A stretch of 64,000 bases of DNA from Winogradskyella forsetii (GCF_013394595.1 NZ_CP053348.1:1612001-1676000), one strand, 5' to 3'; numbered from the stretch's first letter, positions 1 to 9,640 are shown. Notes: a model not told the origin generated them from the sequence alone. Made by a program: numbers and translations.

Positions 1-2074
1 TTCATCAAATGGCGGTTGTGATCCTCTTTTTGGTGAGCTGTTTGTAAGTATTCCCGATAGAGAAATTGTATCCGCTATATTCACAGAAGCTCCAATAGAT
101 TACTCAAATGAAATACCTCACGATATCTCTGATTTTATTTCAGCTAATGGTTCCTTAGAACTAAATGAGCTTCTCAAGGGCACCTACATTTTGGAAATTA
201 CAGACAATTGTGGGGCAGTATATATTGAAGAAATAGTAATCCCTGAACTTGCGGATTTGCCGATTAACGTTGTAACATCACCTAGTTGTATCTCTCAGGC
301 AGGCAGTCTAAGAATTGATGGCGCTTATGGCGAAATTACTTCCGTTTTTATTACCGAAGCACCTGCTGCATTTTCTCAAATAGTGCCTTTTGATTACAGT
401 TTCGCTATTTCACCGGAAGGCTTTTTCTATGTAGATGATATTCCGGCAGGAAATTATAGTGTAGAGTTTACGGACTCTTGTGGAAATGAATTTACGTTTA
501 ATGAAATCATAGAAAGCTACAATTACAGCAATGAAGCCATTTATAATTTACACTTAAATTGTGGGTCATTTGATTTAAGTATTTTAGATGATGATAGTTC
601 AGTTGCCAATCGATCCTATTGGTTTCAAAAGTACTATCCAGATAGTGATAGTTGGGGGCATCCTGCTACAGGTGTACTCTACACTGAAGGTGAGTTACCG
701 AATACTTCAAATTCTATTTCTATTGAAAACGGTGAGACCCTCCTCAATATTTTCTTTACAGGAGCCTTTAGGCTAATCAAGGCATTTCAATCTTTTAATA
801 CCCCTAATACTGATGAATATTGCTTTGATTTCTTTGCCGAATTTGAAGTAGGTTCGAATTTAGTAATACAGGATGTGTTTAATCTTAATTGCGATGGTGG
901 CTCGGGACCGTCTGATATTTTAGTGGATGTGAGCGGTGTTCCGCCTTATAATTTTTCTATTGTATCGCCTATAGTTATCGATAATGAAGAAAATAATATT
1001 TTCACTGATTTAACTCCTGGTTTATATGAAATTAGGGTAGAGGACGTGTGTGGAAGCATTGAAACCATTATGGTTAATACATTAGACTTGGTTCCAGTAG
1101 TGAACATTTTTACTCCGACAGATTTAGTAATTTGTAATGAAGGGATGGCTAACCAAGCCGTTTTCGACCTATCACAGCAAAATGCTCAAGTGTTGGGAAA
1201 TCAAAATCCTGACAATTTAACCATTACCTATCATTTGAATCAAAGTGATGCGGATTCTGGTAATAATCCTATTTCAGAAACCTATCAAAACATTATAAAT
1301 CCACAGACGATTTATGTTCGAATGATTCATAACACTTTAGATATTTGTTATGAAATAGCTTCATTTCAGCTTGTAGTTGGATCGACCCCTCAGTTGGGAC
1401 CAGATGAATTTATTACGATTTGTGATGACGAATCTTTGTTACTTTCGGCAGATTCAGGGTATTCCCGTTATCTATGGTCATCAGGTGAAACCACTCGAAG
1501 TATAGTGGTTGATACCTCTGGCATATATGCTGTAACAGTTTCAAATGACTATGGTGGTTTTTCCTGTGAGGCTACAAAGACCTATACTGTTGATGGTTCT
1601 GGTATTGCCAATATTGATTCCATTGTAACAGAAGATTTTACAGCTAATAGTAATGCTATTGCTATCAATGTGTCAGGTGTTGGTGAGTATGAATATTCTT
1701 TAGATGGTATAAATTATCAGCCCGAAAGTTTATTTGCTAATTTGGAAGCTGGAGATTATACTGTTTTTGTAAGAGATATTAATGGTTGTGGCGTTACAAC
1801 AGAAACTATTTCACTGCTCAATTACAGAAGATTTTTTACACCTAATGGAGACGATGTTAATGAATATTGGCAAATTTCAGGGTCTCAATTTGAACCCGAT
1901 TTACTAGTGTATATTTTTAATCGGTACGGAAAGTTGTTGACTAGTTTTTATGGTGACCAAATAGGTTGGGACGGTCGTTATAATGGCGAACTAATGCCTA
2001 CAAGTGATTATTGGTTTGTGGTAAAACGAAATAATGGAAAAACTTATACAGGGCATTTTACTCTAAAGCGATAG
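1..2074 (+). CDS. T9SS type B sorting domain protein, 5' end outside window
   Basis: The reading frame is open from base 2 with no stop until 2074, so the start lies upstream of the window; the visible part is about 690 residues. It consists of repeated beta-rich Ig-like segments with regularly spaced cysteines (motifs such as DNCG, DSCG, DVCG). It ends in a roughly 75-residue domain starting with FFTPNGDDVNEYW and containing IFNRYGKLL, GWDGRYNGE and TSDYWF. That C-terminal block is the type B (gliding-motility associated) sorting signal recognised by the type IX secretion system in Bacteroidota. The protein is therefore inferred to be exported across the outer membrane and kept at, or released from, the cell surface. 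The ligand is unknown. It converges on the next gene, which encodes the same type of C-terminus. Confidence 0.9.
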   Translation, partial: SSNGGCDPLFGELFVSIPDREIVSAIFTEAPIDYSNEIPHDISDFISANGSLELNELLKGTYILEITDNCGAVYIEEIVIPELADLPINVVTSPSCISQAGSLRIDGAYGEITSVFITEAPAAFSQIVPFDYSFAISPEGFFYVDDIPAGNYSVEFTDSCGNEFTFNEIIESYNYSNEAIYNLHLNCGSFDLSILDDDSSVANRSYWFQKYYPDSDSWGHPATGVLYTEGELPNTSNSISIENGETLLNIFFTGAFRLIKAFQSFNTPNTDEYCFDFFAEFEVGSNLVIQDVFNLNCDGGSGPSDILVDVSGVPPYNFSIVSPIVIDNEENNIFTDLTPGLYEIRVEDVCGSIETIMVNTLDLVPVVNIFTPTDLVICNEGMANQAVFDLSQQNAQVLGNQNPDNLTITYHLNQSDADSGNNPISETYQNIINPQTIYVRMIHNTLDICYEIASFQLVVGSTPQLGPDEFITICDDESLLLSADSGYSRYLWSSGETTRSIVVDTSGIYAVTVSNDYGGFSCEATKTYTVDGSGIANIDSIVTEDFTANSNAIAINVSGVGEYEYSLDGINYQPESLFANLEAGDYTVFVRDINGCGVTTETISLLNYRRFFTPNGDDVNEYWQISGSQFEPDLLVYIFNRYGKLLTSFYGDQIGWDGRYNGELMPTSDYWFVVKRNNGKTYTGHFTLKR

Positions 2075-2115
2075 TAGTTTGCTTAAAGTCAGAAAAACAA
2101 ATGATAATTTATAGT

Positions 2116-5100
2116 CTAATTTTTTAGGGTAAAATGAGATTTGAATACTTTGTTTTCTTCATAGTAAACTATAAACCAATAATCGCTTGTTGGTAGTTTA
2201 CGTGAATTTAAAGTACCATCCCATTGCTCTGTATTCTTTAGTTTCGTAATTAGCTTTCCATAGCGGTTAAAGATTTCAATGGTTATAGGTTGCTGCGTTT
2301 CAATTCCCCAAAAATCATTTTTGCCATCATCGTTAGGTGTGAAAAATTTGGGATATTGCCATAGCGATATTAATTCTGAAATTTCATAACAAGCATTACT
2401 ATCCTTTATCTTAACGAGGACTTCATTAGCATTTAAGGACACATATTCTGGGCTGTTTTGAAAAGGTAATCCATTAAAACTGTAAACATAAGAGCCACTA
2501 CCTCCTGTAGTTTCTATCATCAAACTTTGGTTTGCATTAAAATCTTCTCCGACTTCATAGGTAATTGAAAGCGGTTCTAATACTGTAACTGAAAAATTGA
2601 ATTCTTGCGTACAACCTTCAGTATATGGTGTCGCAATTGCAGTGTACTCGCCAGGATTAATTACCGCTAGTTCTGATAAGGTATTAGGTAGAGGTTGATT
2701 GTCTAAAAACCATTCAAATGAAAAATCATTAGTAATTAAATCTGTATTTAGAGTAGTGGGTAGGTAAATACTACCATTTTCCGATTTGCAAATATATAAA
2801 TCTATAGCACTTGTTATTTTAGGTTGAATCTCTATGTTAAGTGTCAGTGGAGCAGAGCACTCACTAGAGCTTGGAGTGAACGTATAGGACGCACTGGTTT
2901 GGTTATTAATATTACTAGGTGACCAACTACCAGAAATTCCATTGTTGGAAGTACTTGGTAAATTAGGAACGGGTTCTCCTTCACAAAACGTAGTTTGAAA
3001 TGAAAACATGGGTATGTCATTTGCGAGCACCGTAAGCTGTAATATTAATAGTAACGCGCATTGATCAGAATCTGGAGTGAACACATAGGTGCCATTAGAT
3101 TGGTTATTTATACTATTTGGAGACCAAGAACCGGATATACCATTATCTGAAACTAGGGGTAAGCTAGGAGGAGTTTCACCTTGGCAAATTGAAATAGGTA
3201 TTGAAAATGAAGGATCAATATTAGGCAAAATAGTAATGTCCACAGAAACTGGCAATGCACAGTCACCTGCATCAGGTGTAAAAAAATAAGTGTCACTAAC
3301 TTGATTATTTATAGAAACTGAAGACCAACTACCAGAAATTCCATTGTCGGAAGTACTTGGTAAATTAGGAACGGATTCTCCTTCGCAAAAGGTGGTTTGA
3401 AATGAAAACATGGGTAAGTCATTGGCGAGAACCGTAAGCTGTAATGTTAATAGTAACGCGCATTGATCAGAATCTGGAGTGAACACATAGGTGCCATTAG
3501 ATTGATTATTTATACTATTTGGAGACCAAGAACCAGATATACCATTATCTGAAACTAGGGGTAAGCTAGGAGGAGTTTCACCTTGGCAAATTGAAATAGG
3601 TATTGAAAATGAAGGATTAATATTAGGCAAAATAGTAATGTCCACAGAAACTGGCAATGCACAGTCACCTGAATCAGGTGTAAAAAAATAAGTATCGCTA
3701 ACTTGATTATTTATAGAAACTGAAGACCAACTGCCAGAAATTCCATTATCGGAAGTACTTGGTAAATTAGGAACGGATTCTCCTTCACAAAACGTAGTTT
3801 GAAATGAAAATATAGGTGAGTTATTTGGTAAGACTGTAACCTCTAACGTTAAGGGTAATGCGCATTGATCAGAATCTGGAGTGAACACATAGATGCCATT
3901 AGATTGGTTGTCAATATTATTTGGTGACCAATTTCCAGATATATTATTATCAGATATTACAGGTAGATTAGGAACAGATGAATTTTCGCAATACGTATTT
4001 GGAATTGTAAATATTGGTATAATATCACTATCATTTTGCAACGTTATAGTCAGCGAGTCTTCATTGTTATTCTCATTGCTTTCAGAAAAATTAGAGGTAT
4101 CTGGACCATTATTATCTACTATAACGGTCAATGTAAATACGTCAGGTATGCTTATAGGAATGTCCAAAGTGGTTTGTAAATTTAAAACTCCGTCAATGGC
4201 AATAGGAGTTAAGGTATTTACCGTTTGTATTAGTGTGTTGTTGGCATAAAATGATACTGGCACATTTGCCGGTAACATGGCATTGCTATTTACATTTTGA
4301 ATTGTATAATCAACTAATAAATTTCTATCATTACAAATCTCTTGTCCAGAAACTTGGATGAGTTGAGCTGTGGCATCAGGTAATTCTGATTGAATAGAAG
4401 TGACAAGGGTTTGCATGAAATGAAGCCAGTTTGCATTTACTGAAAAACTCGCTTCCGTATCTCCAACGGCAATAAAAGATGAAATATCGAAAGTGTCAAT
4501 ATCTTGATTCCAATTAGAGGTGCTACCTGTAAATCCATTGGTACTATTAAAAGAATCGTTTGCAGGGTTTAAATCATTACTTAATATATTTCCGTTAAAA
4601 AATACCGAGTCTTCAAATGGGGTAGTAGGGTAACCATTAAGTGTAACATAGGTAAGTTCTGCATTTTGAGTATCAATAACATTTAAGTTATCTATAATGA
4701 TAGGGTCTATGCCAATACTAAAAAAAGCGTTAATCATAAAAATACCATCATAGATATTTAATTGCACATTCGGTAAAGTCATTTGTTCATAAATCACAAC
4801 AATGTGCCATCCACCATTATAAATACGAGACCCACAGTAAGGCGTGATAATTGAATTTAAATCAAGATCTGAAAATAAATAGTCCCCATTCGCTGTCGTT
4901 TGTACTTGTGTTGTAACATCAGTAAAGGAATTAAAATAAGAGAGTTCAACAACGTCAACTGAATTACCAACCCAAGTTTCACTAGCTTGGTAATTTATAC
5001 CATTTAATTTTACTATAGGATTTGTAGTACCATCTCCAATGCCTCCCCAATAAAGATAGGCTGCAACAATATTTTGATCAGGTGATAAAGTTAATGTTGC

Positions 5101-5292
5101 ACTCGATTGTGTAAGCATTTGGCAAGGAGGTGCAGGATTTTGTCTATTGTTAAATTCGTTAAGCGTGTTTCCTACAATAGTGTAGCCATATTTGCCATTA
5201 AATTGGGTTCGTAATGTTAGCGGAGTGTCAGCTTGCCCTAATAATAAATTACTAAAAACGAAGAGTATTAATAATGTCAATAGTTGTCTCAT
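2116..5292 (-). CDS. T9SS type B sorting domain protein with CARDB-like and tandem repeat domains
   Basis: A 1058-residue secreted protein. Residues 1-19 form a signal peptide (MRQLLTLLILFVFSNLLLG). About 20-310 is a beta-rich N-terminal domain that I cannot name with certainty. About 315-415 resembles a CARDB adhesion module (DNRNLLVDYTIQN, then FSESNENNN). About 425-825 is six copies of a 67-residue repeat (motif FCEGESVPNLPSTSDNGISG and variants). The C-terminal 80 residues are a type B sorting domain (KFFTPNDDGKNDFWG, EIFNRYGKLI, TSDYWFIVYY). It is inferred to be exported by the type IX system as a surface adhesin or matrix protein. It lies tail to tail with the preceding gene and shares its sorting domain, so the two may belong to one surface-protein locus. 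Confidence 0.88.
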   Translation of the reverse strand: MRQLLTLLILFVFSNLLLGQADTPLTLRTQFNGKYGYTIVGNTLNEFNNRQNPAPPCQMLTQSSATLTLSPDQNIVAAYLYWGGIGDGTTNPIVKLNGINYQASETWVGNSVDVVELSYFNSFTDVTTQVQTTANGDYLFSDLDLNSIITPYCGSRIYNGGWHIVVIYEQMTLPNVQLNIYDGIFMINAFFSIGIDPIIIDNLNVIDTQNAELTYVTLNGYPTTPFEDSVFFNGNILSNDLNPANDSFNSTNGFTGSTSNWNQDIDTFDISSFIAVGDTEASFSVNANWLHFMQTLVTSIQSELPDATAQLIQVSGQEICNDRNLLVDYTIQNVNSNAMLPANVPVSFYANNTLIQTVNTLTPIAIDGVLNLQTTLDIPISIPDVFTLTVIVDNNGPDTSNFSESNENNNEDSLTITLQNDSDIIPIFTIPNTYCENSSVPNLPVISDNNISGNWSPNNIDNQSNGIYVFTPDSDQCALPLTLEVTVLPNNSPIFSFQTTFCEGESVPNLPSTSDNGISGSWSSVSINNQVSDTYFFTPDSGDCALPVSVDITILPNINPSFSIPISICQGETPPSLPLVSDNGISGSWSPNSINNQSNGTYVFTPDSDQCALLLTLQLTVLANDLPMFSFQTTFCEGESVPNLPSTSDNGISGSWSSVSINNQVSDTYFFTPDAGDCALPVSVDITILPNIDPSFSIPISICQGETPPSLPLVSDNGISGSWSPNSINNQSNGTYVFTPDSDQCALLLILQLTVLANDIPMFSFQTTFCEGEPVPNLPSTSNNGISGSWSPSNINNQTSASYTFTPSSSECSAPLTLNIEIQPKITSAIDLYICKSENGSIYLPTTLNTDLITNDFSFEWFLDNQPLPNTLSELAVINPGEYTAIATPYTEGCTQEFNFSVTVLEPLSITYEVGEDFNANQSLMIETTGGSGSYVYSFNGLPFQNSPEYVSLNANEVLVKIKDSNACYEISELISLWQYPKFFTPNDDGKNDFWGIETQQPITIEIFNRYGKLITKLKNTEQWDGTLNSRKLPTSDYWFIVYYEENKVFKSHFTLKN
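2820..4024 (-). repeat. Six in-frame 201-bp repeats with 402-bp higher-order period
   Basis: Inside the T9SS gene the 67-residue unit occurs six times. Units 2-3 and 4-5 are nearly identical as pairs. The landmark ggtaaattaggaac recurs at 2957, 3359 and 3761, exactly 402 bp apart. This shows recent duplication of a two-unit block, which could change copy number by recombination or slippage. Confidence 0.92.
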
Positions 5293-5542
5293 TCGGTATT
5301 TAATAGGTGACTCTTAAAGATAGGACAATAAGTGATATGCTCAAAGCTTTAAAGCTAATACATCATGTGCAGACTACAATTAATAATAGATTAATAGGAA
5401 AAGCTACCAAGTACTAATCAGGGCTTTTAAAATTGTTTATTGAAATGGCTCTGATATTTAAAACTTTGTTTGTCTTATAATGAGAGGCGTTATCAATTCT
5501 ATAGTAAGCAGACTTAAATATTTTTAAAACCTACTGTTAATT

Positions 5543-6847
5543 CTAATTCAGTGCAGATTTATAAGTTTCCAAACAGCGTTCTCGTGCTTCCTTATGGTCA
5601 ACCATTTTTTCTGGATAAGCATCAGTTCCATATTCTGAAACCCATTTTTTGATGTATTTTTTGTCTTTATCGAATTTATCAATCTGTGTTGTGGGATTAA
5701 AAATCCTAAAATAAGGCGCTGCATCGACACCACAACCGGCAACCCATTGCCAATTGCCAACATTACTCGACATTTCATAATCATGAAGTTTTTCTGCAAA
5801 GTAAGCTTCTCCCCATCTCCAGTCTATCAAGAGATGTTTACATAGAAAACTACCCACAAGCATGCGCACTCTGTTGTGCATAAATCCAGATTCATTGAGT
5901 TGACGCATTCCAGCATCTACTAAAGGATAACCGGTTTTGCCCTCGCACCATTTTTTAAATTCGTCTTCATTGTTTCGCCATTCAATTCTGTCATATTTTG
6001 ATTTAAAGGCTTTATCTGGAGTCTCTGGAAAGTGCCAAAGGATAGCCATAAAAAATTCGCGCCAAATCAATTCTTGCCAAAAAATCTCGTTCTTTTCAGC
6101 TATGGCTTTTTTCATCATTTTCCGAACACTGACCGTTCCAAAGCGCAGATGTGGTCCTAATCTCGACGTTGTATCTTTAGCCGGGAAATTTCGGGTGTCT
6201 TCATAATTTTGAATCAAAGTTGGTGTCACTTCGTAAGGTGCGATTTCTTGACGCGATTTTACAAAGCCAATATCTGATAGGCTTAAATTAGATAACCGAC
6301 TGTGTTCAATTAAATTATCTAAATAGGAATTGGTATAAAATATTTCTAAATCAACGTTCTTGAAATTCTCTTTCCAAGTGCGCATATAGGGCGTGTAAAC
6401 TAAGTAAGGGTCTCCATCTTTTTTTACGACTTCGCTCTTTTCAAAAATGACTTGATCCTTAAAAGTTTTGAATTGGATATTATTCTTTTGTAAAAGTGAT
6501 TTTATTTGGTTGTCCCGTTCTTTAGCATAAGGTTCGTAATCGTGATTGGTAAAAACGGTTTCAATGTCGTAATCTTTGATTAATTGCTGGTAAACAGTTT
6601 CCGGTTTTCCTTGAAATATAGCAATACTACTATCATGTTCGTCTTGTAATGTTTGCCTCATCGTTTGAAGCGTTTCATGAATAAAAGTCACGCGAGCATC
6701 ATCCTTTGGTAGGCTTTCTAATATTTCAGTATCGAATATAAAAATAGGCATCACCGGAAAATCGCCTTTAAGCGCTTCAACAAAACCAAGGTTATCATCT
6801 AATCTTAAATCTCTTCTGAACCAGAATATATTTATTTTTTTAGTCAT
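5543..6847 (-). CDS. Deoxyribodipyrimidine photolyase (class I type)
   Basis: A 434-residue photolyase/cryptochrome-family flavoprotein expected to repair UV-induced cyclobutane pyrimidine dimers with blue light. The N-terminal antenna domain starts FWFRRDLRLDDN. The C-terminal FAD domain shows WREFFMAILWHFP, GYPLVDAGMRQLNESGFMHN, DWRWGEAYFAEKLHDYEMSSNVGNWQW (residue stretches split here by motif) and GCGVDAAPYFRIFNP, all hallmarks of class I enzymes. It is the most canonical of four paralogues within 10 kb. The gap of 163 bp to the SRPBCC gene suggests that it may have its own promoter, although it points the same way as the operon upstream. Whether it acts on CPD or another photoproduct cannot be read from sequence alone. 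Confidence 0.9.
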   Translation of the reverse strand: MTKKINIFWFRRDLRLDDNLGFVEALKGDFPVMPIFIFDTEILESLPKDDARVTFIHETLQTMRQTLQDEHDSSIAIFQGKPETVYQQLIKDYDIETVFTNHDYEPYAKERDNQIKSLLQKNNIQFKTFKDQVIFEKSEVVKKDGDPYLVYTPYMRTWKENFKNVDLEIFYTNSYLDNLIEHSRLSNLSLSDIGFVKSRQEIAPYEVTPTLIQNYEDTRNFPAKDTTSRLGPHLRFGTVSVRKMMKKAIAEKNEIFWQELIWREFFMAILWHFPETPDKAFKSKYDRIEWRNNEDEFKKWCEGKTGYPLVDAGMRQLNESGFMHNRVRMLVGSFLCKHLLIDWRWGEAYFAEKLHDYEMSSNVGNWQWVAGCGVDAAPYFRIFNPTTQIDKFDKDKKYIKKWVSEYGTDAYPEKMVDHKEARERCLETYKSALN

Positions 6848-7010
6848 TGATAATTTTAATTTTATAACATTAACCGTAATTGGTATACTTTATTTTAATT
6901 CCCCTTTGTACTACGGACATTTCCCCTAATGGGAAAAGTTGACGGTAGTCAATTTATGGATTTCGTTTATTCAGTGGTTATTCTGACAACTTAATAATAA
7001 AAATAACTTT

Positions 7011-7478
7011 TTACCCATCATATTTCCCAAATAACTCTTCCAACTTCTCAGTTCTGTAATTAAAGATTTCTTCTAATTTTGGTTTTACTAAAATAGGGTG
7101 GACGAGTTGCCCTAAAAATCCCATGGGAACTTTATAGTCTATAATATCTTCCATTTCTATACCACCTTTAATTTCCTTTATAAAATGTTTATGGTGCCAA
7201 AGAGCGTAAGGTCCAAAACGTTGCTCATCTACAAAATATTCTTGGTCCTTGACATGAGTTATTTCTGTAACCCATTTTGTTTTGATACCCAAAACAGGCG
7301 TGACGATATATTGTATAATTTGCCCAGGAAACATCGGTCTATCTGCACCAGAGAGAATGTTGAAACCCATATAATCTGGTGTTATCGTTTTTAAGTTGGC
7401 AGGATTTGAGAGAAATTCCCAAGCCTGTTCAACTGACATAGGCAAATTTTGCTTTTTATGTAGTGTATAAATTTTCAT
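7011..7478 (-). CDS. SRPBCC (START-like) family protein
   Basis: A 155-residue protein of the SRPBCC/polyketide-cyclase fold, often annotated as a cell-division-inhibitor-like or coenzyme Q-binding family. The opening KKQNLPMSVEQAWEFLSNP, the middle TPVLGIKTKWVTEI and DEQRFGPYALWHHKH, and the C-terminal amphipathic helix fit this hydrophobic-ligand-binding fold. No signal peptide is seen, so it is probably cytosolic. It is the last or next to last gene of the folE-GPx-tspO operon, 56 bp after tspO. The same family commonly accompanies SDR and photolyase genes in flavobacterial light-stress clusters, so a role in lipid or isoprenoid handling under photo-oxidative stress is plausible but inferred. 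Confidence 0.8.
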   Translation of the reverse strand: MKIYTLHKKQNLPMSVEQAWEFLSNPANLKTITPDYMGFNILSGADRPMFPGQIIQYIVTPVLGIKTKWVTEITHVKDQEYFVDEQRFGPYALWHHKHFIKEIKGGIEMEDIIDYKVPMGFLGQLVHPILVKPKLEEIFNYRTEKLEELFGKYDG

Positions 7479-7534
7479 GTACGTATTATCAATTTAGAAT
7501 AAAGTCAATGGTTGAGAGTTGAGCGTAGTTAAAG

Positions 7535-7999
7535 CTAATTATTAAAAACAATATAACCGTTCAGCGATGTAGCAATACAAAGCCAGATGATATAGGGAAG
7601 GAGTAAATATTTTAAACTATGGAGTTTGTCATGTCTAAAAGTGATAAAGAAATAGATTATGACCAAGGTTAGTAAGATGATATTTACGAATCCCCAAGTT
7701 ATGAAGTGTTGATTAAAAAATAGGAAGTTCCAACATACATTCAACAAAACGGCAATAGCATAAACGAACATGACAAATTTCGAATTTCGGACGGAGAACA
7801 AATAGGTCAAATAGATTGAAAAACAAAACATTATAACTGTCCAAGCGGCACCAAAAACCCAACCTGGCGGTGTCCATGGCGCTTTATTTAAGTTGTTGTA
7901 CCAGTCGCTAGCAACAGCATCTCCCATAAACCAGTTTCCTAACGCAAGTCCACCAAAATTGATAATTAGGAACAGTATGAACAGATAGATTTTTTTCAA
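7535..7999 (-). CDS. tspO: TspO/MBR family tryptophan-rich sensory protein
   Basis: A 154-residue membrane protein with five predicted transmembrane helices. The family signature is clear: WYNNLNKAPWTPPGWVFGAA, then NVCWNFLFF and a Trp-rich C-terminus. TspO homologues bind porphyrins and cholesterol-like ligands and influence tetrapyrrole and photo-oxidative stress responses. Translation appears to start at a TTG only 1 nt after the stop codon of the preceding 56-residue gene, with an AAAGAG-type ribosome site inside that gene, so the two are probably translationally coupled. Its position among photolyases and peroxidase fits a role in handling light-generated tetrapyrrole or oxygen radicals. 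Confidence 0.9.
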   Translation of the reverse strand: MKKIYLFILFLIINFGGLALGNWFMGDAVASDWYNNLNKAPWTPPGWVFGAAWTVIMFCFSIYLTYLFSVRNSKFVMFVYAIAVLLNVCWNFLFFNQHFITWGFVNIILLTLVIIYFFITFRHDKLHSLKYLLLPYIIWLCIATSLNGYIVFNN

Positions 8000-8000
8000 C

Positions 8001-8171
8001 TTACTGCTCTTTTAATTTTTCAATTTTATCTATTACTAATTGTGCTTCTGCATATTTTTTATCACTTTCGGCTCTATTAGTAGAGGAAAGCTTATGCCAA
8101 TCTGCCATTAATTTGTCGTACTTCTTTTGAAGTTTTTCTAATTCTGAGGGTTTTTTAAACAGTCCAAACAT
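8001..8171 (-). CDS. Lacal_2735-type small protein
   Basis: A 56-residue cytosolic, highly charged, mostly helical protein starting MFGLFKKPSELEKLQKKYDK and containing LSSTNRAESDKKYAEAQ. This matches the flavobacterial Lacal_2735 family as I remember it; its function is unknown. The ATG at 8169-8171 lies 6 bp after the glutathione peroxidase stop, and the TAA stop is separated from the tspO start by a single base. Its small size and tight packing between GPx and tspO suggest a helper role in the same stress response, but this is only context. Confidence 0.85.
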   Translation of the reverse strand: MFGLFKKPSELEKLQKKYDKLMADWHKLSSTNRAESDKKYAEAQLVIDKIEKLKEQ

Positions 8172-8177
8172 AGTTTT

Positions 8178-8717
8178 CTATTCTAGGTATTTAGTAATTC
8201 TTGAGCTTGTAGGACTTGTAATAGAGTAGTAGTAATTTAAAAATTCCCCATTTTCGTCTATTAAGTACTTCTGGAAATTCCACTTTACTTTAGAATCTTG
8301 CTTACCATTTATATATTCCTTTGTCAGCCAAGAATATAAGGGATGTTGATTTTCTCCCTTCACTTCAATTTTCTCGGTGATTAAAAAATTTACACCGTAA
8401 TTCTTCTCGCAAAATTGTTGAATTTCTTCTGAGCTACCTGGCTCTTGCGAACCAAACTGATTACATGGTACTCCTAAAATTGCGAGTTGATCTTTGTAAT
8501 CGTCTTGCAACGACTGCAAATCTCTATACTGCGGTGTAAATCCACATTTAGAAGCGACATTGACGATAAGTAATTTTTTGCCTTTAAATTGATGTAAATC
8601 TATAGGTTCTCCAGATAAACTATTGATTTGAATATCATAAAATGGTATTGTTGCTTTGTTCTTCACATCTTTGTCTGTTACATTAATAGTACTGATAAAG
8701 GCTTTAAATGGATTCAT
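8178..8717 (-). CDS. Glutathione peroxidase family (thioredoxin-dependent type)
   Basis: A 179-residue peroxidase of the GPx family, which reduces hydrogen peroxide and lipid hydroperoxides. It shows NVASKCGFTPQ with the peroxidatic Cys, GVPCNQFGSQEPG with the catalytic Gln, and KWNFQKYLID with the Trp/Asn of the catalytic tetrad. It is a Cys enzyme, not a selenoprotein, and bacterial Cys-GPx enzymes usually use thioredoxin. I chose the ATG at 8717 (MNPFKAFIS) rather than an in-frame ATG 30 bases upstream, because the upstream one would overlap the SDR gene. The chosen start leaves a 2-bp gap after the SDR stop. It is part of the light-stress operon. Confidence 0.9.
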   Translation of the reverse strand: MNPFKAFISTINVTDKDVKNKATIPFYDIQINSLSGEPIDLHQFKGKKLLIVNVASKCGFTPQYRDLQSLQDDYKDQLAILGVPCNQFGSQEPGSSEEIQQFCEKNYGVNFLITEKIEVKGENQHPLYSWLTKEYINGKQDSKVKWNFQKYLIDENGEFLNYYYSITSPTSSRITKYLE

Positions 8718-8719
8718 CT

Positions 8720-9406
8720 TTACAATTTGAAACTCACAATACCACAATCCATTTCAAATATTTGACCAGATAGAGAAGCTGCTTTTTCTGACAATAAAAA
8801 AGCGGCCATATCAGCAACTTCTTGAGGTTGTAAATATTTTTTAAGTGGGTGGCGCTCATTCATATTTTCGATCATGCGCTCATTACGCAATAACTTTGAA
8901 GCCAATTCGGTATCAGTTACCGTAGGTGCAATAGCATTGACTCTTATCGTTGGAGCCAATTCTGCACCAAGTGATTTTGTTAAACCTTCAATAGCTGATT
9001 TTGAAGCTGCCACACTTGCATGATAGGGCATACCAAGTTTGGCTGCAACGGTACTAAACAAAACAATTGATGGTTTATTACCATTTTTTAACGCTTTCAA
9101 ATACTGTTGTATGGCCTTAACGGCTCCAATAACATTAATCTCAAAGTCGTTTTTAAAATCGTCAACACTTAATCGGTCAATCGGTTTTAAGTTGATGCTT
9201 CCAGGGCAATATACTAAACCATCTGCCTCATCAATATCTGGTAATTCGTCAGTGGTAATATCACAACTAAAATGTTTTAATTTAGGATGTGATTCTTCCG
9301 GTGCCGTTCTGCTTATATTGATAATCTCATCATAAGAAGAAAGCAAAGTTTCAACAATAGCTTTGCCAATACCTTTGCTTCCTCCAATAACTATTAATCT
9401 ACTCAT
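8720..9406 (-). CDS. SDR family oxidoreductase lacking the usual catalytic Tyr
   Basis: A 228-residue short-chain dehydrogenase/reductase. The nucleotide-binding GGSKGIGKA motif is at residues 8-16 and the NAG-equivalent YCPGSIN near 85. The segment that normally reads YxxxK reads HASVAASKSA, so Val occupies the catalytic Tyr position while the Lys is kept; TIRVNAIAPTVTDTELAS follows. The substrate is unknown. The gene is 6 bp downstream of the 75-residue gene and 2 bp upstream of GPx. The same Val/His-type active site appears, as far as I recall, in a distinct SDR subgroup of aquatic bacteria, so it may be a functional variant and not a mutation. Confidence 0.85.
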   Translation of the reverse strand: MSRLIVIGGSKGIGKAIVETLLSSYDEIINISRTAPEESHPKLKHFSCDITTDELPDIDEADGLVYCPGSINLKPIDRLSVDDFKNDFEINVIGAVKAIQQYLKALKNGNKPSIVLFSTVAAKLGMPYHASVAASKSAIEGLTKSLGAELAPTIRVNAIAPTVTDTELASKLLRNERMIENMNERHPLKKYLQPQEVADMAAFLLSEKAASLSGQIFEMDCGIVSFKL

Positions 9407-9412
9407 ATAAAT

Positions 9413-9640
9413 TTATGATGCTGTTAAAGGACGTCCTTTTAAACGCTTTTCGATTTTTTGCTTAATCGCCGTCAAACGCTTCATTAAATCCATAAGTTTT
9501 GAATCTTTCTTTTCCTTGTAAAGTTCATTGACCTCTAGTATAATATCCTTAGCTTCTCTAGCTGCCAAAATTCTATCACTCGTTGTTTTAAATGAAAACT
9601 TTCTGTTTTCAAATTCTATAGCTTTTTCTATTGTCCCCAT
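9413..9640 (-). CDS. Conserved small helical protein, function unknown
   Basis: A 75-residue, Lys/Glu-rich and almost entirely helical protein (LAAREAKDIILEVNELY, LMKRLTAIKQKIEKRLKGRP). I do not recognise a characterised domain. It has no signal peptide or membrane segment. It starts 3 bp after the folE stop and ends 6 bp before the SDR gene, so it is co-transcribed with both. The context suggests a role tied to the folE/photolyase module, but nothing in the sequence gives a reaction. Confidence 0.75.
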   Translation of the reverse strand: MGTIEKAIEFENRKFSFKTTSDRILAAREAKDIILEVNELYKEKKDSKLMDLMKRLTAIKQKIEKRLKGRPLTAS

